From positions 1-64,000 of the forward strand of contig JBGAQP010000005.1 of NCBI GenBank assembly GCA_044220635.1: DNA of 64,000 nucleotides, read 5' to 3'. This DNA comes from JBGAQP01 sp044220635. GTDB taxonomy: Bacteria > Pseudomonadota > Gammaproteobacteria > Burkholderiales > Usitatibacteraceae. Below the pieces are notes generated by a model. That model was not told the origin of the DNA and searched no databases. It saw only the letters and a program-made list of their open reading frames with translations. A program made the position numbers and the translations under genes. This document shows positions 37,777 through 45,818 of this stretch, one piece after another. Position 1 is the first letter of the stretch. Each line of letters opens with the position of its first letter.

Positions 37777-38517
37777 ATGGCCGAGCATTCCCAGGCGCTG
37801 TTCCGGTTCCACGACGAGCTCGGCGAGCTACTCGCCGCGGAGCGGCGCGGTCGCGCGTTCGCGATTCCCATCGACCGCGCGCGCTCGGTGAAGGACGCGA
37901 TCGAATCGGTGGGCGTCCCGCACACGGAGGTGGACCTCGTCGTCGTCGACGGGGCCGCGGTCGGGCTCGGCCACCGGCTGCGCGGGGGCGAGGCGGTCGA
38001 GGTCCATCCGCGCCACGATCCCGCGCTTTTCCCCGGCGCCGCGGCGCTCAAGCCGCCCATGGCGGGCGCCCCGCTCTTCGTCGCCGACACCCACCTGGGC
38101 AAGCTCGCGCGGCACCTGCGCATGGCGGGCTTCGACTGCGCGTGGGACAACGCCTGGGACGACGACGAGATCGCCGCGATCGCGGGTGTGCGCGCGGCCG
38201 CGATCCTCACGCGCGACAAGGGCCTGCTCATGCGCCGCGAGGTCGCGCGCGGCCGTTTCGTGCGCGCGACCGAGTCCGAGGCGCAGCTCGCCGAGGTGGT
38301 GAAGGCCTTCGGCCTCGCGCCCCTCATGCGGCCCTTCACGCGCTGCCGCGAGTGCAACGTCGCGCTGGAGGAGGTCTCGCGCGAGTCCGTGCTCGGGCGC
38401 CTGCCGCCGAAGGTGCGCGAGCTCTACACGAGCTTCAAGCGTTGCCCGGGGTGCGAGCGCGTGTACTGGGAGGGCTCCCACTACGCGCGGATGCGGGGCG
38501 TGCTCGCCCGCCTGTAG
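37777..38517 (+). CDS. Mut7-C RNase domain protein with N-terminal Mut7-C ubiquitin-like domain
   Basis: This 246-residue protein has an N-terminal ubiquitin/ThiS-like domain (about 1-90). The PIN-fold Mut7-C domain follows: FVADTHLGKLARHLRMAGFD, DDDEIAAIAG, ILTRDKGLLMRR. The C-terminal zinc ribbon has two Cys pairs (CRECN and CPGCERVYW). The conserved Asp residues (D in VADTHLG, D in TRDKGLL) suit a metal-dependent nuclease. The start at ATG 37777 fits the family N-terminus (HSQALFRFHDEL). The in-frame ATG at 37756 lies inside repeat 3 and would add only repeat-encoded residues. No ribosome-binding site is visible, because the repeat occupies that position. Confidence 0.85.
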   Translation: MAEHSQALFRFHDELGELLAAERRGRAFAIPIDRARSVKDAIESVGVPHTEVDLVVVDGAAVGLGHRLRGGEAVEVHPRHDPALFPGAAALKPPMAGAPLFVADTHLGKLARHLRMAGFDCAWDNAWDDDEIAAIAGVRAAAILTRDKGLLMRREVARGRFVRATESEAQLAEVVKAFGLAPLMRPFTRCRECNVALEEVSRESVLGRLPPKVRELYTSFKRCPGCERVYWEGSHYARMRGVLARL

Positions 38518-38526
38518 CGGGGCCGG

Positions 38527-39204
38527 TCAGCGCAGGGGCCGCCAGGGCGCGAGGAGCTCGGCGGCGCCGTCCCAGAAGATCTGCACGCCGATGCACAGCA
38601 GGATGAACGCCGAGAGCCTCAGGAAGACCGCGGTGCCCGCGGGGCCGAGGAAGCGCACGAGGTGCGCGGCATAGCGGAAGGCGAGGAAGATCGCGAGCGC
38701 CACGGCGGCGTTGCCGAGCGCCGCGCCGAGCGCGGTGGCGAGCGCGGGCACGCCGGAAGAGGGCAGGCTCGCGCCGAGGGTGATCGCGATCGAGACCGAG
38801 CCCGGCCCCACGGTGATCGGGAAGCTCAAGGGGTAGAAGGCGCGGCCCGCGACCTGCTCGGGGCTGAGGTGACGCGTCGCACCGGGTGAATCGGCGGCCG
38901 CGCCTTCCTCGGCGGCGAGCAGGCGCCAGGCCGTGGCCGCTACCAGCACGCCGCCGCCCACGCGCACCACCGGGATCGAGATGTCGAAGAAGGCGAGGAT
39001 GTAGGAGCCCACGAAGGTCGCCGTGAGCAGCAGCAGGAAGCAGTTCATGCCCACGCGCCGCGCCATGGCGTGGCGCTGCGCGCTCTCGAGCCCCGAGGTC
39101 AGCGCGAGGAAGATCGGCGCATTGCCCGGCGGGTTCGTGATCGGGATGAGTGCTGCGACCGTCACCAGGAAAGTGCGTGCGAGCGGGTAGACCTCGAACT
39201 CCAC
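38527..39204 (-). CDS. MarC family integral membrane protein
   Basis: This 225-residue protein has six predicted helices and the family's signature near the N-terminus (ALIPITNPPGNAPIFLALT), plus FPITVGPGSVSIAITLGA in the middle. MarC/UPF0056 proteins sit in the inner membrane; their role is unsettled and a direct part in drug resistance has been disputed. It starts with GTG (39204) after a short gap from the next gene. Convergent with the Mut7-C gene, with nine bases between the two stops. Confidence 0.9.
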   Translation of the reverse strand: MEFEVYPLARTFLVTVAALIPITNPPGNAPIFLALTSGLESAQRHAMARRVGMNCFLLLLTATFVGSYILAFFDISIPVVRVGGGVLVAATAWRLLAAEEGAAADSPGATRHLSPEQVAGRAFYPLSFPITVGPGSVSIAITLGASLPSSGVPALATALGAALGNAAVALAIFLAFRYAAHLVRFLGPAGTAVFLRLSAFILLCIGVQIFWDGAAELLAPWRPLR

Positions 39205-39209
39205 GTGGG

Positions 39210-39656
39210 CTAGTCCGTGCAGTCGAGGTAGGCGCTGCGGTGCTCGTAGGCCGAGGCGTTCTTCACCACCGAGCCGCAGATGTAGGTGACCTCGAGGGAC
39301 TTGCGGGCGCCCGGGGCGGGGTCGCCGCAGATCGCGTTGCTCACGTCCACGGAGGCGCTCATGCGGCCGTTCACGCGGCGCGCGAGCCAGTGGGTCGCGT
39401 TGCAGGCCTTAGACGTGGTGCCGTAGCTCGCGTTCGAGACCGTGATGGGTCCCGTGGGCTTCGAGGCCGCCGCCGCGGCGGCCGCTGCCGCGGCGGCGTT
39501 GCGCTTGTCCGACTCGCCCGCGGCCTGCCGGTAGCCCGCGGCGAAGCCTTCCTGGAAGCCGCGGCGGTAGCCTTCGTTGAATTCCTCACCCCGGTCCGGA
39601 TCCCCGGAGGGCGGGTTGAGCGCGAGGACGATGCCGAGGAATGCGCTGGCGAGCAT
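39210..39656 (-). CDS. Small secreted Ala-rich protein
   Basis: This 148-residue protein has a short signal peptide (MLASAFLGIVLALNPPSG), an acidic/aromatic repeat-like segment (EEFNEGYRRGFQEGFAAGYRQA) and a run of about 13 Ala. The C-terminal domain has four Cys (KACNATHW, NAICGDP, TYICGSV, LDCTD), probably two disulfides. AAGGAG precedes the ATG at 39656. I recognise no family; it is likely periplasmic or secreted. Five bases separate it from MarC. Confidence 0.7.
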   Translation of the reverse strand: MLASAFLGIVLALNPPSGDPDRGEEFNEGYRRGFQEGFAAGYRQAAGESDKRNAAAAAAAAAAASKPTGPITVSNASYGTTSKACNATHWLARRVNGRMSASVDVSNAICGDPAPGARKSLEVTYICGSVVKNASAYEHRSAYLDCTD

Positions 39657-39676
39657 GGAAGGAAGCTCCTTGGGGT

Positions 39677-41056
39677 TCAGGGCTGGCGCAGGTGCCAGGC
39701 CCGGGGCCGCGTGAAGGTCTCGATGCCGTAGGTGGAGAGCGTGATCCCGATGCCCGAATGCCCGACTCCGGACCAGGGCAGCGCCGGGCTCACGCGGTCG
39801 CAGCAATTCCAGTAGGAGGAGCCGCTGCGCACCTGCGCGAGCACCTTCTCGGCGCGCCTGCGGCTCGCGGTGTACACGCCCGCCGTGAGGCCGTACTCGG
39901 TGTCGTTCATGAGGCGCACGGCCTCGGCGTCGTCCTTCACGGGCATCAGGCCGATGATCGGGCCGAAGCTCTCCTCGCGCATCACCGCCATCGAGTGGTT
40001 CACGTCCACGAGCACGGTGGGCTCGAACCAGGCGCCCTTGCCCTTCACGCGCTTGCCGCCCGTGAGGACGCGGGCGCCGCGCTTCCTCGCGTCGGCGACC
40101 TGCGCTTCCAGCACCTTCAGCTGTGGCGCGCGGGTGAGGGGGCCGATGGTGGTCTTCTCGTCCGTGGGGTCCCCGAGGCGATAGCCCTTCACCTCCTTCA
40201 CGAAGGCATCCACGAACGGCTCGAAGGCCTTCTCGTGCACGTAGATGCGCTCGACCGAGCAGCAGCTCTGGCCGGTGTTGTAGAAGGCGCCGTCGGCGAT
40301 GCCCGCCGCCGCCTTCGCGATGTCCACGTCCTCGCAGACGTACACCGGGTCCTTGCCGCCGAGCTCGAGCTGCAGCTTCACCATGCGAGCGCGCACCGCC
40401 TCGGCGATCTTCCGGCCGGTCGCGTAGGAGCCGGTGAAGAACACGCCGTCCACGGGCTGCCGGAGGAGTGCGGCGCCCACTTCGCCCGCGCCCACGAGGG
40501 CGATGAATGCGTCGTCGGGCACGCCGCCCGCGTGCAGCATCCGCGCGATGGCGAGCCCCGTGAGCGTGGCGTACTCCGAGGGCTTGTAGAGCACGGCATT
40601 GCCCGCGAGCAGCGCCGGCACGAAGACGTTGGCGCCCACGAAGTACGGGTAGTTCCAGGCCGAGATGTTGGCGACCACGCCCAGGGGCTCGTGGGTGATG
40701 CGTTCCTCCATCGCCGCGCCCTTGCCGCCCGAGACCTTGCGCGGCCGCAGCGTCCTCGCCGTCTCGGCGAGGAAGAAGTCGATGCGCCCGAGCAGGCCCT
40801 TCAATTCGTTGCGCGATTGCGCGATCGGCTTGCCCACCTCCGTGGTGAGGATGGTGGCGAGCTCCTCGGCGTGCTCGACGACCTTCGCTCGGAAGGCGGC
40901 GATGGCCGCGCGCCGCTTCGCGAGGGGCGTGCCCGCCCACCGGGGCTGCGCGGCGCGCGCGCGTTCGTACTTGGCCTTGACGGAGCCCGCGTCGTCGGCG
41001 GGGAGGCGGGCCACGGTCTTCCCGTTGGCCGGATTGGCGATCTTGAGGGTGGGCAT
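39677..41056 (-). CDS. NAD(P)-dependent aldehyde dehydrogenase
   Basis: This 459-residue ALDH-superfamily enzyme oxidises an aldehyde to the acid. Visible motifs are the cofactor-binding region (ISAWNYPYFVGANVFVPAL, LYKPSEYATLTG), FTGSYATGRKI, the general base in LELGGKDP and the nucleophile in NTGQSCCSVERIYV, where two Cys are adjacent. The length suits succinate-semialdehyde or similar short-chain types. It lies in a minus-strand set with a class I amidotransferase and an iron alcohol dehydrogenase. That suggests catabolism of an amine or alcohol through an aldehyde; the substrate is unknown. Confidence 0.88.
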   Translation of the reverse strand: MPTLKIANPANGKTVARLPADDAGSVKAKYERARAAQPRWAGTPLAKRRAAIAAFRAKVVEHAEELATILTTEVGKPIAQSRNELKGLLGRIDFFLAETARTLRPRKVSGGKGAAMEERITHEPLGVVANISAWNYPYFVGANVFVPALLAGNAVLYKPSEYATLTGLAIARMLHAGGVPDDAFIALVGAGEVGAALLRQPVDGVFFTGSYATGRKIAEAVRARMVKLQLELGGKDPVYVCEDVDIAKAAAGIADGAFYNTGQSCCSVERIYVHEKAFEPFVDAFVKEVKGYRLGDPTDEKTTIGPLTRAPQLKVLEAQVADARKRGARVLTGGKRVKGKGAWFEPTVLVDVNHSMAVMREESFGPIIGLMPVKDDAEAVRLMNDTEYGLTAGVYTASRRRAEKVLAQVRSGSSYWNCCDRVSPALPWSGVGHSGIGITLSTYGIETFTRPRAWHLRQP

Positions 41057-41126
41057 GGGTCGTTTCGTCTCGCGGCCCCGGGCTCGGGAGCCGATCGGTG
41101 GATTCCGGCCTCGGCCGGCGGTGCGT

Positions 41127-41945
41127 TCAGGCGGCGCGGATGGCCTCGACGGGCGAGGGCTTCCCGGTCTTCTTGCGGTGCCGGCACGCCGACACGAAGG
41201 CCTCGAGCATGGGCTTGCCGTCGAGCAGGGCCGGGTCCCCGGGGTCCATGAACTCGGGATGCCATTGCACGCCGATCACGAAGCTCGGCCCCTTCCAGCG
41301 CAGCGCCTCGACGATGCCGTCGGGGTTGGAGCGCGCCTCGACGACGAGGTCCCGGCCCACGCCCTTCACCGCCTGGTGGTGGATCGTGTTGATGCGCGCC
41401 GTGGACAGCTGCGGGTAGAGGCGCGCGAGCCAGGTGCCGGGCAGCAGCTGGACCTCGTGGAAATTGTGCTCGTAGCGGTTCTCGTCGCGGTGCACGAGCG
41501 TCTCGGGGATCTGCGTGCCGATGTCCTGGTAGAGGGTCCCGCCGAGGGCGACGTTGATGAGCTGGCAGCCGCGGCAGATCCCGAAGACGGGCTTGCCCTG
41601 GCGCACGAACTCCTCGAAGAGCTCGATCTCGTAGCGGTCGCGGATGCGGTCCCCCGACCACGCGGGATTGAGGGGCGACTCGCCGTAGGTCTCCGGGGCG
41701 ATGTCCGCCCCGCCCTGCAGGACGAGGCCGTCGAGCTGGTCCACGTAGTCCTTCACCCGGAGGGTCCTCGGCAGATGGGGCGAGGCGAGGCTCATCTCCG
41801 GGATCATGAAGGCGAGCACCTCGCCCGACATCACCCAGTTGGCCACCGACTGCTCGAGGTACTGCACGGTCTTCGTGGGCAGGAAGAACCGCCGCGGGTC
41901 CGGGTACAGGAGGCGGGCGGAGATGCCGATCTTCAGCGGTTCCAT
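41127..41945 (-). CDS. Class I glutamine amidotransferase, gamma-glutamyl-GABA hydrolase (PuuD)-like
   Basis: This 272-residue protein has the triad of peptidase C26: Cys in FGICRGCQLINVALGG, His in GVQWHPEF and Glu just after it. The start of the domain shows LDGLVLQGGADIAPETYGE. PuuD cleaves gamma-glutamyl-GABA to GABA and glutamate in putrescine breakdown. A gamma-glutamylpolyamine synthetase-like gene occurs at 51455-52834 and an aldehyde dehydrogenase is adjacent, so a gamma-glutamylation pathway is plausible. The N-terminal region is longer than average (PDPRRFFLPTKTVQYLEQS), so the substrate may differ. Confidence 0.82.
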   Translation of the reverse strand: MEPLKIGISARLLYPDPRRFFLPTKTVQYLEQSVANWVMSGEVLAFMIPEMSLASPHLPRTLRVKDYVDQLDGLVLQGGADIAPETYGESPLNPAWSGDRIRDRYEIELFEEFVRQGKPVFGICRGCQLINVALGGTLYQDIGTQIPETLVHRDENRYEHNFHEVQLLPGTWLARLYPQLSTARINTIHHQAVKGVGRDLVVEARSNPDGIVEALRWKGPSFVIGVQWHPEFMDPGDPALLDGKPMLEAFVSACRHRKKTGKPSPVEAIRAA

Positions 41946-41952
41946 GGCGAGA

Positions 41953-43086
41953 CTATATCGCGTCGGCGAAAATCCGCCGGAAATCGTCCGCGGTGCAGGG
42001 CTTCGGGTTGGTCTGGTGGCAGGTGTCGGCCACCGCGATCTCGACCAGGCGCGGGATGTGCCCCGCCTTCACGCCGAGCGTGCCCAGCTTCGCGGGGATG
42101 CCGATCGCGGCCTTCAGCGAGGCGAGCCAGGCCACGAAGGACTGGGCGGTGGATCCCGCGCCGCACACGCGCGCGAGCTCCGCCATCCTCAGCCGGGCCG
42201 CCTCGAGGTTGAAGAGCATCACGTGGTCGATCATCACGCCGTTGGCGAGGCCGTGGTGCATGTCCACGACGGTGCCCAGCGCGTGGGCGCAGGAGTGCAC
42301 GGCGCCGAGGTCCTTCTGGAACGCGACGGCCCCCATCATGGAGGCCATCATCATGTCGGAGCGCGCCTCGAGGTTGCCCGGCTCCGTGACCGCCTTCACC
42401 AGCGCCCGCGCGGCGATGCGCGCGCCCTCGAGCGCGATGCCGTCGCACATCGGGTGGTAGGCGGGCGAGAGGTAGCTCTCGACGTTGTGGGTGAGGGCGT
42501 CCATGCCGGTGGACGCCGTGACCTTCGCGGGCAGGCCGAGGGTGAGCTCGGGATCGGCGAAAACCGCCTTCGCGAGGAGCGCGGGCGAGAAGACGATCTT
42601 CTTCACGTGCGTCGTGTCGTGGGAGATCACCGAGGAGCGGCCCACCTCCGAGCCCGTGCCGCTCGTCGTGGGCAGGGCGATGAAGTGGGGCAGGGCGTTC
42701 ACGATGGGGCGCACGTTCGGGTGGTCCCAGGCGTACTCGAGGACGTCGCCGTCGTGAACCGCCATCAGCGCCACGACCTTGGCCACGTCGAGCGCCGCGC
42801 CCCCGCCGAAGCCGATCACGCAGTCGGCGCGGTGCGCCTTGAAAGCGGCCACGCCGCCGTCCACCTGGCTGCGCGTGGGGTTGCCGAAGACGCCGCCGTA
42901 GACCTCGACCGCGAGCCCGGCGAGCCCCGAGCGGAACTCCGCGAGCACGGGGAGCGCGGCAAGCCCCTTGTCCGTGACGATGAGCGGCCGCGCGAGCCCC
43001 AGGGACTTGAGGTGGTCGTCGACGAGCCGGCGCGCGCCGGCCCCGAAGTGGATGCGAGTGGGGAAGCTGAACTGGGAAATGGCCAT
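41953..43086 (-). CDS. Iron-containing alcohol dehydrogenase
   Basis: This 377-residue group III alcohol dehydrogenase has nucleotide-binding GFGGGAALDVAKVVA and PTTSGTGSEVGRSSVI. The metal ligands are in GMDALTHNVESYLSP and the His of HSCAHALG and DMHHGLANG. It interconverts an alcohol and aldehyde with NAD(P)H. It is first in a minus-strand set with the amidotransferase (7-base gap). Upstream on the minus strand a -10-like TATACT lies at 43118-43123 without a clear -35. Substrate is not deducible. Confidence 0.9.
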   Translation of the reverse strand: MAISQFSFPTRIHFGAGARRLVDDHLKSLGLARPLIVTDKGLAALPVLAEFRSGLAGLAVEVYGGVFGNPTRSQVDGGVAAFKAHRADCVIGFGGGAALDVAKVVALMAVHDGDVLEYAWDHPNVRPIVNALPHFIALPTTSGTGSEVGRSSVISHDTTHVKKIVFSPALLAKAVFADPELTLGLPAKVTASTGMDALTHNVESYLSPAYHPMCDGIALEGARIAARALVKAVTEPGNLEARSDMMMASMMGAVAFQKDLGAVHSCAHALGTVVDMHHGLANGVMIDHVMLFNLEAARLRMAELARVCGAGSTAQSFVAWLASLKAAIGIPAKLGTLGVKAGHIPRLVEIAVADTCHQTNPKPCTADDFRRIFADAI

Positions 43087-43319
43087 CGAGGCTCCGGGTC
43101 GATCGGGGGCGAACGGGAGTATAGCCGCGCCACCTCGCCTCCATCGACCGTCCCGGGCCGTGCAGCGGCGGCCCCGGCGCCCATGGCGGCGGTTTGCCGA
43201 AGATCAAATGGCGGGCGGCGGAAAGCCCCGAAGATGGCACCAACGCCGGGATTCCGGGCCCGGGCGGGTCCCGCCCGCGAGTGAGCCCAAGAGATCCGTA
43301 ACCGGCGGGGGGCCATCGC

Positions 43320-44285
43320 ATGCCGCAAGCCACAGGCGCTTCGGGCTTCGAGATCGTCGCCCGGGAAGATTTCTCGGACGTCACCTATCTGCTGGAGATC
43401 CGCCATCCCCTGATGGCGCGGGCCGCGAAGCCCGGGCAGTTCGCGATCGTCATGGAGCACGCGGAAGGCGAGCGCATCCCCCTCACGCTCGCCGACTTCG
43501 ACCCCGCGAAGGGCACGATCACGCTCGTCATCCAGGCGGTCGGCAAGACCACCCGGGAGATGCAGGCGAACTGCAAGGTCGGCACGCGGCTCTTCGCCGT
43601 CGTCGGCCCCATGGGGATCCCCAGCCACCTCGGCACTGCGAAGAAGGTGGTCTGCGTGGGCGGCGGCCTCGGGGTCGCGCCCGTCTATCCCCAGGCGCGG
43701 GCCTGCAAGCAGGCGGGCGCCTACGTGATCGGGGTCGTGGGTTTCCGCAACCGCGGCCTCATGTTCTGGCAGGACAAGTTCAAGGCCGTGTGCGACGAGC
43801 TGATCGTGTGCACCGACGACGGCTCCGCGGGCATCAAGGGCCTCGTGACCGCGGGCATCGAGCAGGCGATCGCGAAGCACCCCGACGTCGACGAGGTCAT
43901 CGCGATCGGCCCGCCCATCATGATGAAGGGCTGCGCCGAGGCGACCCGCCCGCACGGCATCCGCACGATGGTGAGCCTGAACCCCGTCATGGTGGACGGC
44001 ACCGGGATGTGCGGCGGCTGCCGCGTGAAGGTGGGCGAATCGGTGAAGTTCGCCTGCGTGGACGGCCCCGACTTCGACGGCCACGAGGTCGACTTCGACG
44101 ACCTCATGGCACGCCTCGCGCGCTTCCGGCCCACCGAGAAGGAAGCCCTCCAGCGCTGGGAGGAGAGCTGCCGCCTGCGCGGGACCGAGGCGCTCGAGAA
44201 GGCCGGGGCCGCGATCGCGCAAACCGCCGCCGCCGAGGCCGAGCCCGAGCTCGAGCTCGACGACCGACCTTCCACCGACGGCTGA
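43320..44285 (+). CDS. NfnA/SudB-like FAD/NAD(P)-binding oxidoreductase with 2Fe-2S site
   Basis: This 321-residue protein is of the ferredoxin-NADP reductase / dihydroorotate dehydrogenase electron-transfer family. An N-terminal FAD-binding barrel ends near GKTTREM. The NAD-binding fold starts at CVGGGLGVAPVYPQARA. A C-terminal Cys cluster (GTGMCGGCRVKVG, then KFACVDG) binds 2Fe-2S. A charged C-terminal tail of about 50 residues (ELELDD) is extra. In NfnAB and sulfide dehydrogenase, this subunit pairs with the GltD-like protein encoded 36 bases downstream. The pair moves electrons between ferredoxin and NAD(P)H. Confidence 0.88.
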   Translation: MPQATGASGFEIVAREDFSDVTYLLEIRHPLMARAAKPGQFAIVMEHAEGERIPLTLADFDPAKGTITLVIQAVGKTTREMQANCKVGTRLFAVVGPMGIPSHLGTAKKVVCVGGGLGVAPVYPQARACKQAGAYVIGVVGFRNRGLMFWQDKFKAVCDELIVCTDDGSAGIKGLVTAGIEQAIAKHPDVDEVIAIGPPIMMKGCAEATRPHGIRTMVSLNPVMVDGTGMCGGCRVKVGESVKFACVDGPDFDGHEVDFDDLMARLARFRPTEKEALQRWEESCRLRGTEALEKAGAAIAQTAAAEAEPELELDDRPSTDG

Positions 44286-44321
44286 GCCCCGGCCCGCCGC
44301 CACCGCCCGCGAGGAGCCCCC

Positions 44322-45818
44322 TTGGCCAAGAAGAAGACGATCCGGACCATCCCGCAGCAGCGCACCCCGATGCGCGAGCAGGAGCCGGCGGTGCGCGCGA
44401 AGAACTTCGAGGAGGTGACTCTCGGCTATTCGCGCGAGGAGGCGCTGGTCGAGTCCGAGCGCTGCCTCATGTGCGCCGACGAGCCCTGCGTGCGCGGCTG
44501 CCCCGTGGGCATCGACATTCCCGGCTTCATCCGCAAGATCAACGAGAAGAACTTCCACGGCGCCTACGACGTCATCACCGACACGAACCTCCTGCCCGCC
44601 GTGTGCGGGCGCGTTTGCCCGCAGGAGAGCCAGTGCGAGGGCGTGTGCACCGTGGGCGAGTCGCTCGAGCCCGTCGCGATCGGGCGCCTGGAGCGCTTCG
44701 TGGGCGACATGGCCGTGAAGGACGGCTGGGCGAACGTCCCCTACATCGAGCCCAGCGGCTTCCGCGTGGGCATCGTCGGCTCCGGCCCCGCGGGCATGGC
44801 CTGCGCGGCCGACATGGCGAAGGCCGGCTGCGAGGTCGTGGTCTACGAGGCCTTCCACACGCCCGGCGGCGTGCTCAAGTACGGCATCCCCGACTTCCGC
44901 CTGCCCAACGAGGTGATCGACGTCGAGATCGACAAGCTCGCGAAGCTCGGCATCCGCTTCGAGTGCAACACGCTCGTCGGCCGGCTCTTCACGATCGAGC
45001 AGATGGTCACGGAGCTCGGCTTCCACGCGGTCTTCATCGGCACCGGCGCGGGCTACCCCAGCTTCATGGGCATCCCGGGAGAGTCGCTCAACGGCGTGCT
45101 CTCCGCGAACGAGCTGCTCACCCGCTGCAACCTCATGCGCGCGCGGGACTTCCCGAAATTCGACACGCCGCTGCAGCCCGGCCGGCGCGTGGCCGTCATC
45201 GGCGCGGGCAACACGGCGATGGACGCGATGCGCGTGAGCCTGCGCCTGGGCGCGGAGAAGGTGCTGTGCATCTACCGGCGCACCCGCACGGAGGCCCCGG
45301 CGCGGGTCGAGGAGATCCACCACGCGGGCGAGGAGGGCGTGGAGTTCCACTGGCTCACGAGCCCCGTGGAGATCCTGGGCGACAACGACAAGCGCGTGCG
45401 GGCGATCCGCTGCATCCGGATGGAGCTCGGCGAGCCCGACGACTCGGGGCGCCGCCGGCCGGTGGCCGTGCCCGGCAGCGAGTTCGAGGTGGAGTGCGAC
45501 AGCGTCGTCTACGCCATCGGCACGAACGCGAACCCCATCCTCGGCCAGACCTCGAAGCTCAAGCTCGACAAGCGCGGCTACATCGCCGCCGGCGACGACC
45601 TCCAGACCTCGATCCCGGGCGTCTTCGCCGGGGGCGACATCGTCACGGGCGCGGCCACGGTCATCCAGGCCATGGGCGCCGGGCGCAAGGCCGCCCGCGG
45701 CATGAAGAAGTGGCTGGGCCTGCGCGACACCGAGACCATCTACCAGGAAGCGCCCCCCGCGGGGCTCTTCGGCCTCAACCCGGAGGAGCGCAACTATGCA
45801 CGCGTTCGCATCGCCTAG
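44322..45818 (+). CDS. GltD/NfnB-like NADPH-dependent flavoprotein
   Basis: This 498-residue protein starts at TTG (44322) after GGAG. The N-terminal Fe-S region has Cys motifs CLMCADEPCVRGC and CGRVCPQESQCEGVC. FAD binds at GSGPAGMACAADMA and NADPH at GAGNTAMDAMRVSLRLG. The C-terminal FAD motif is GVFAGGDIVTGAATVIQAMGAGRKAA. In homologues this subunit pairs with an NfnA/SudB-like protein. Together they probably oxidise ferredoxin reduced by the KorAB enzyme downstream and reduce NADP+. Its end overlaps the start of korA by 23 bases. Confidence 0.9.
   Translation: MAKKKTIRTIPQQRTPMREQEPAVRAKNFEEVTLGYSREEALVESERCLMCADEPCVRGCPVGIDIPGFIRKINEKNFHGAYDVITDTNLLPAVCGRVCPQESQCEGVCTVGESLEPVAIGRLERFVGDMAVKDGWANVPYIEPSGFRVGIVGSGPAGMACAADMAKAGCEVVVYEAFHTPGGVLKYGIPDFRLPNEVIDVEIDKLAKLGIRFECNTLVGRLFTIEQMVTELGFHAVFIGTGAGYPSFMGIPGESLNGVLSANELLTRCNLMRARDFPKFDTPLQPGRRVAVIGAGNTAMDAMRVSLRLGAEKVLCIYRRTRTEAPARVEEIHHAGEEGVEFHWLTSPVEILGDNDKRVRAIRCIRMELGEPDDSGRRRPVAVPGSEFEVECDSVVYAIGTNANPILGQTSKLKLDKRGYIAAGDDLQTSIPGVFAGGDIVTGAATVIQAMGAGRKAARGMKKWLGLRDTETIYQEAPPAGLFGLNPEERNYARVRIA

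Noticed and set aside
43087..43319. Possible divergent promoter region between the iron alcohol dehydrogenase and the NfnA-like gene
   Set aside because: Only a TATACT hexamer on the minus strand is convincing. No -35 and no plus-strand elements were found.
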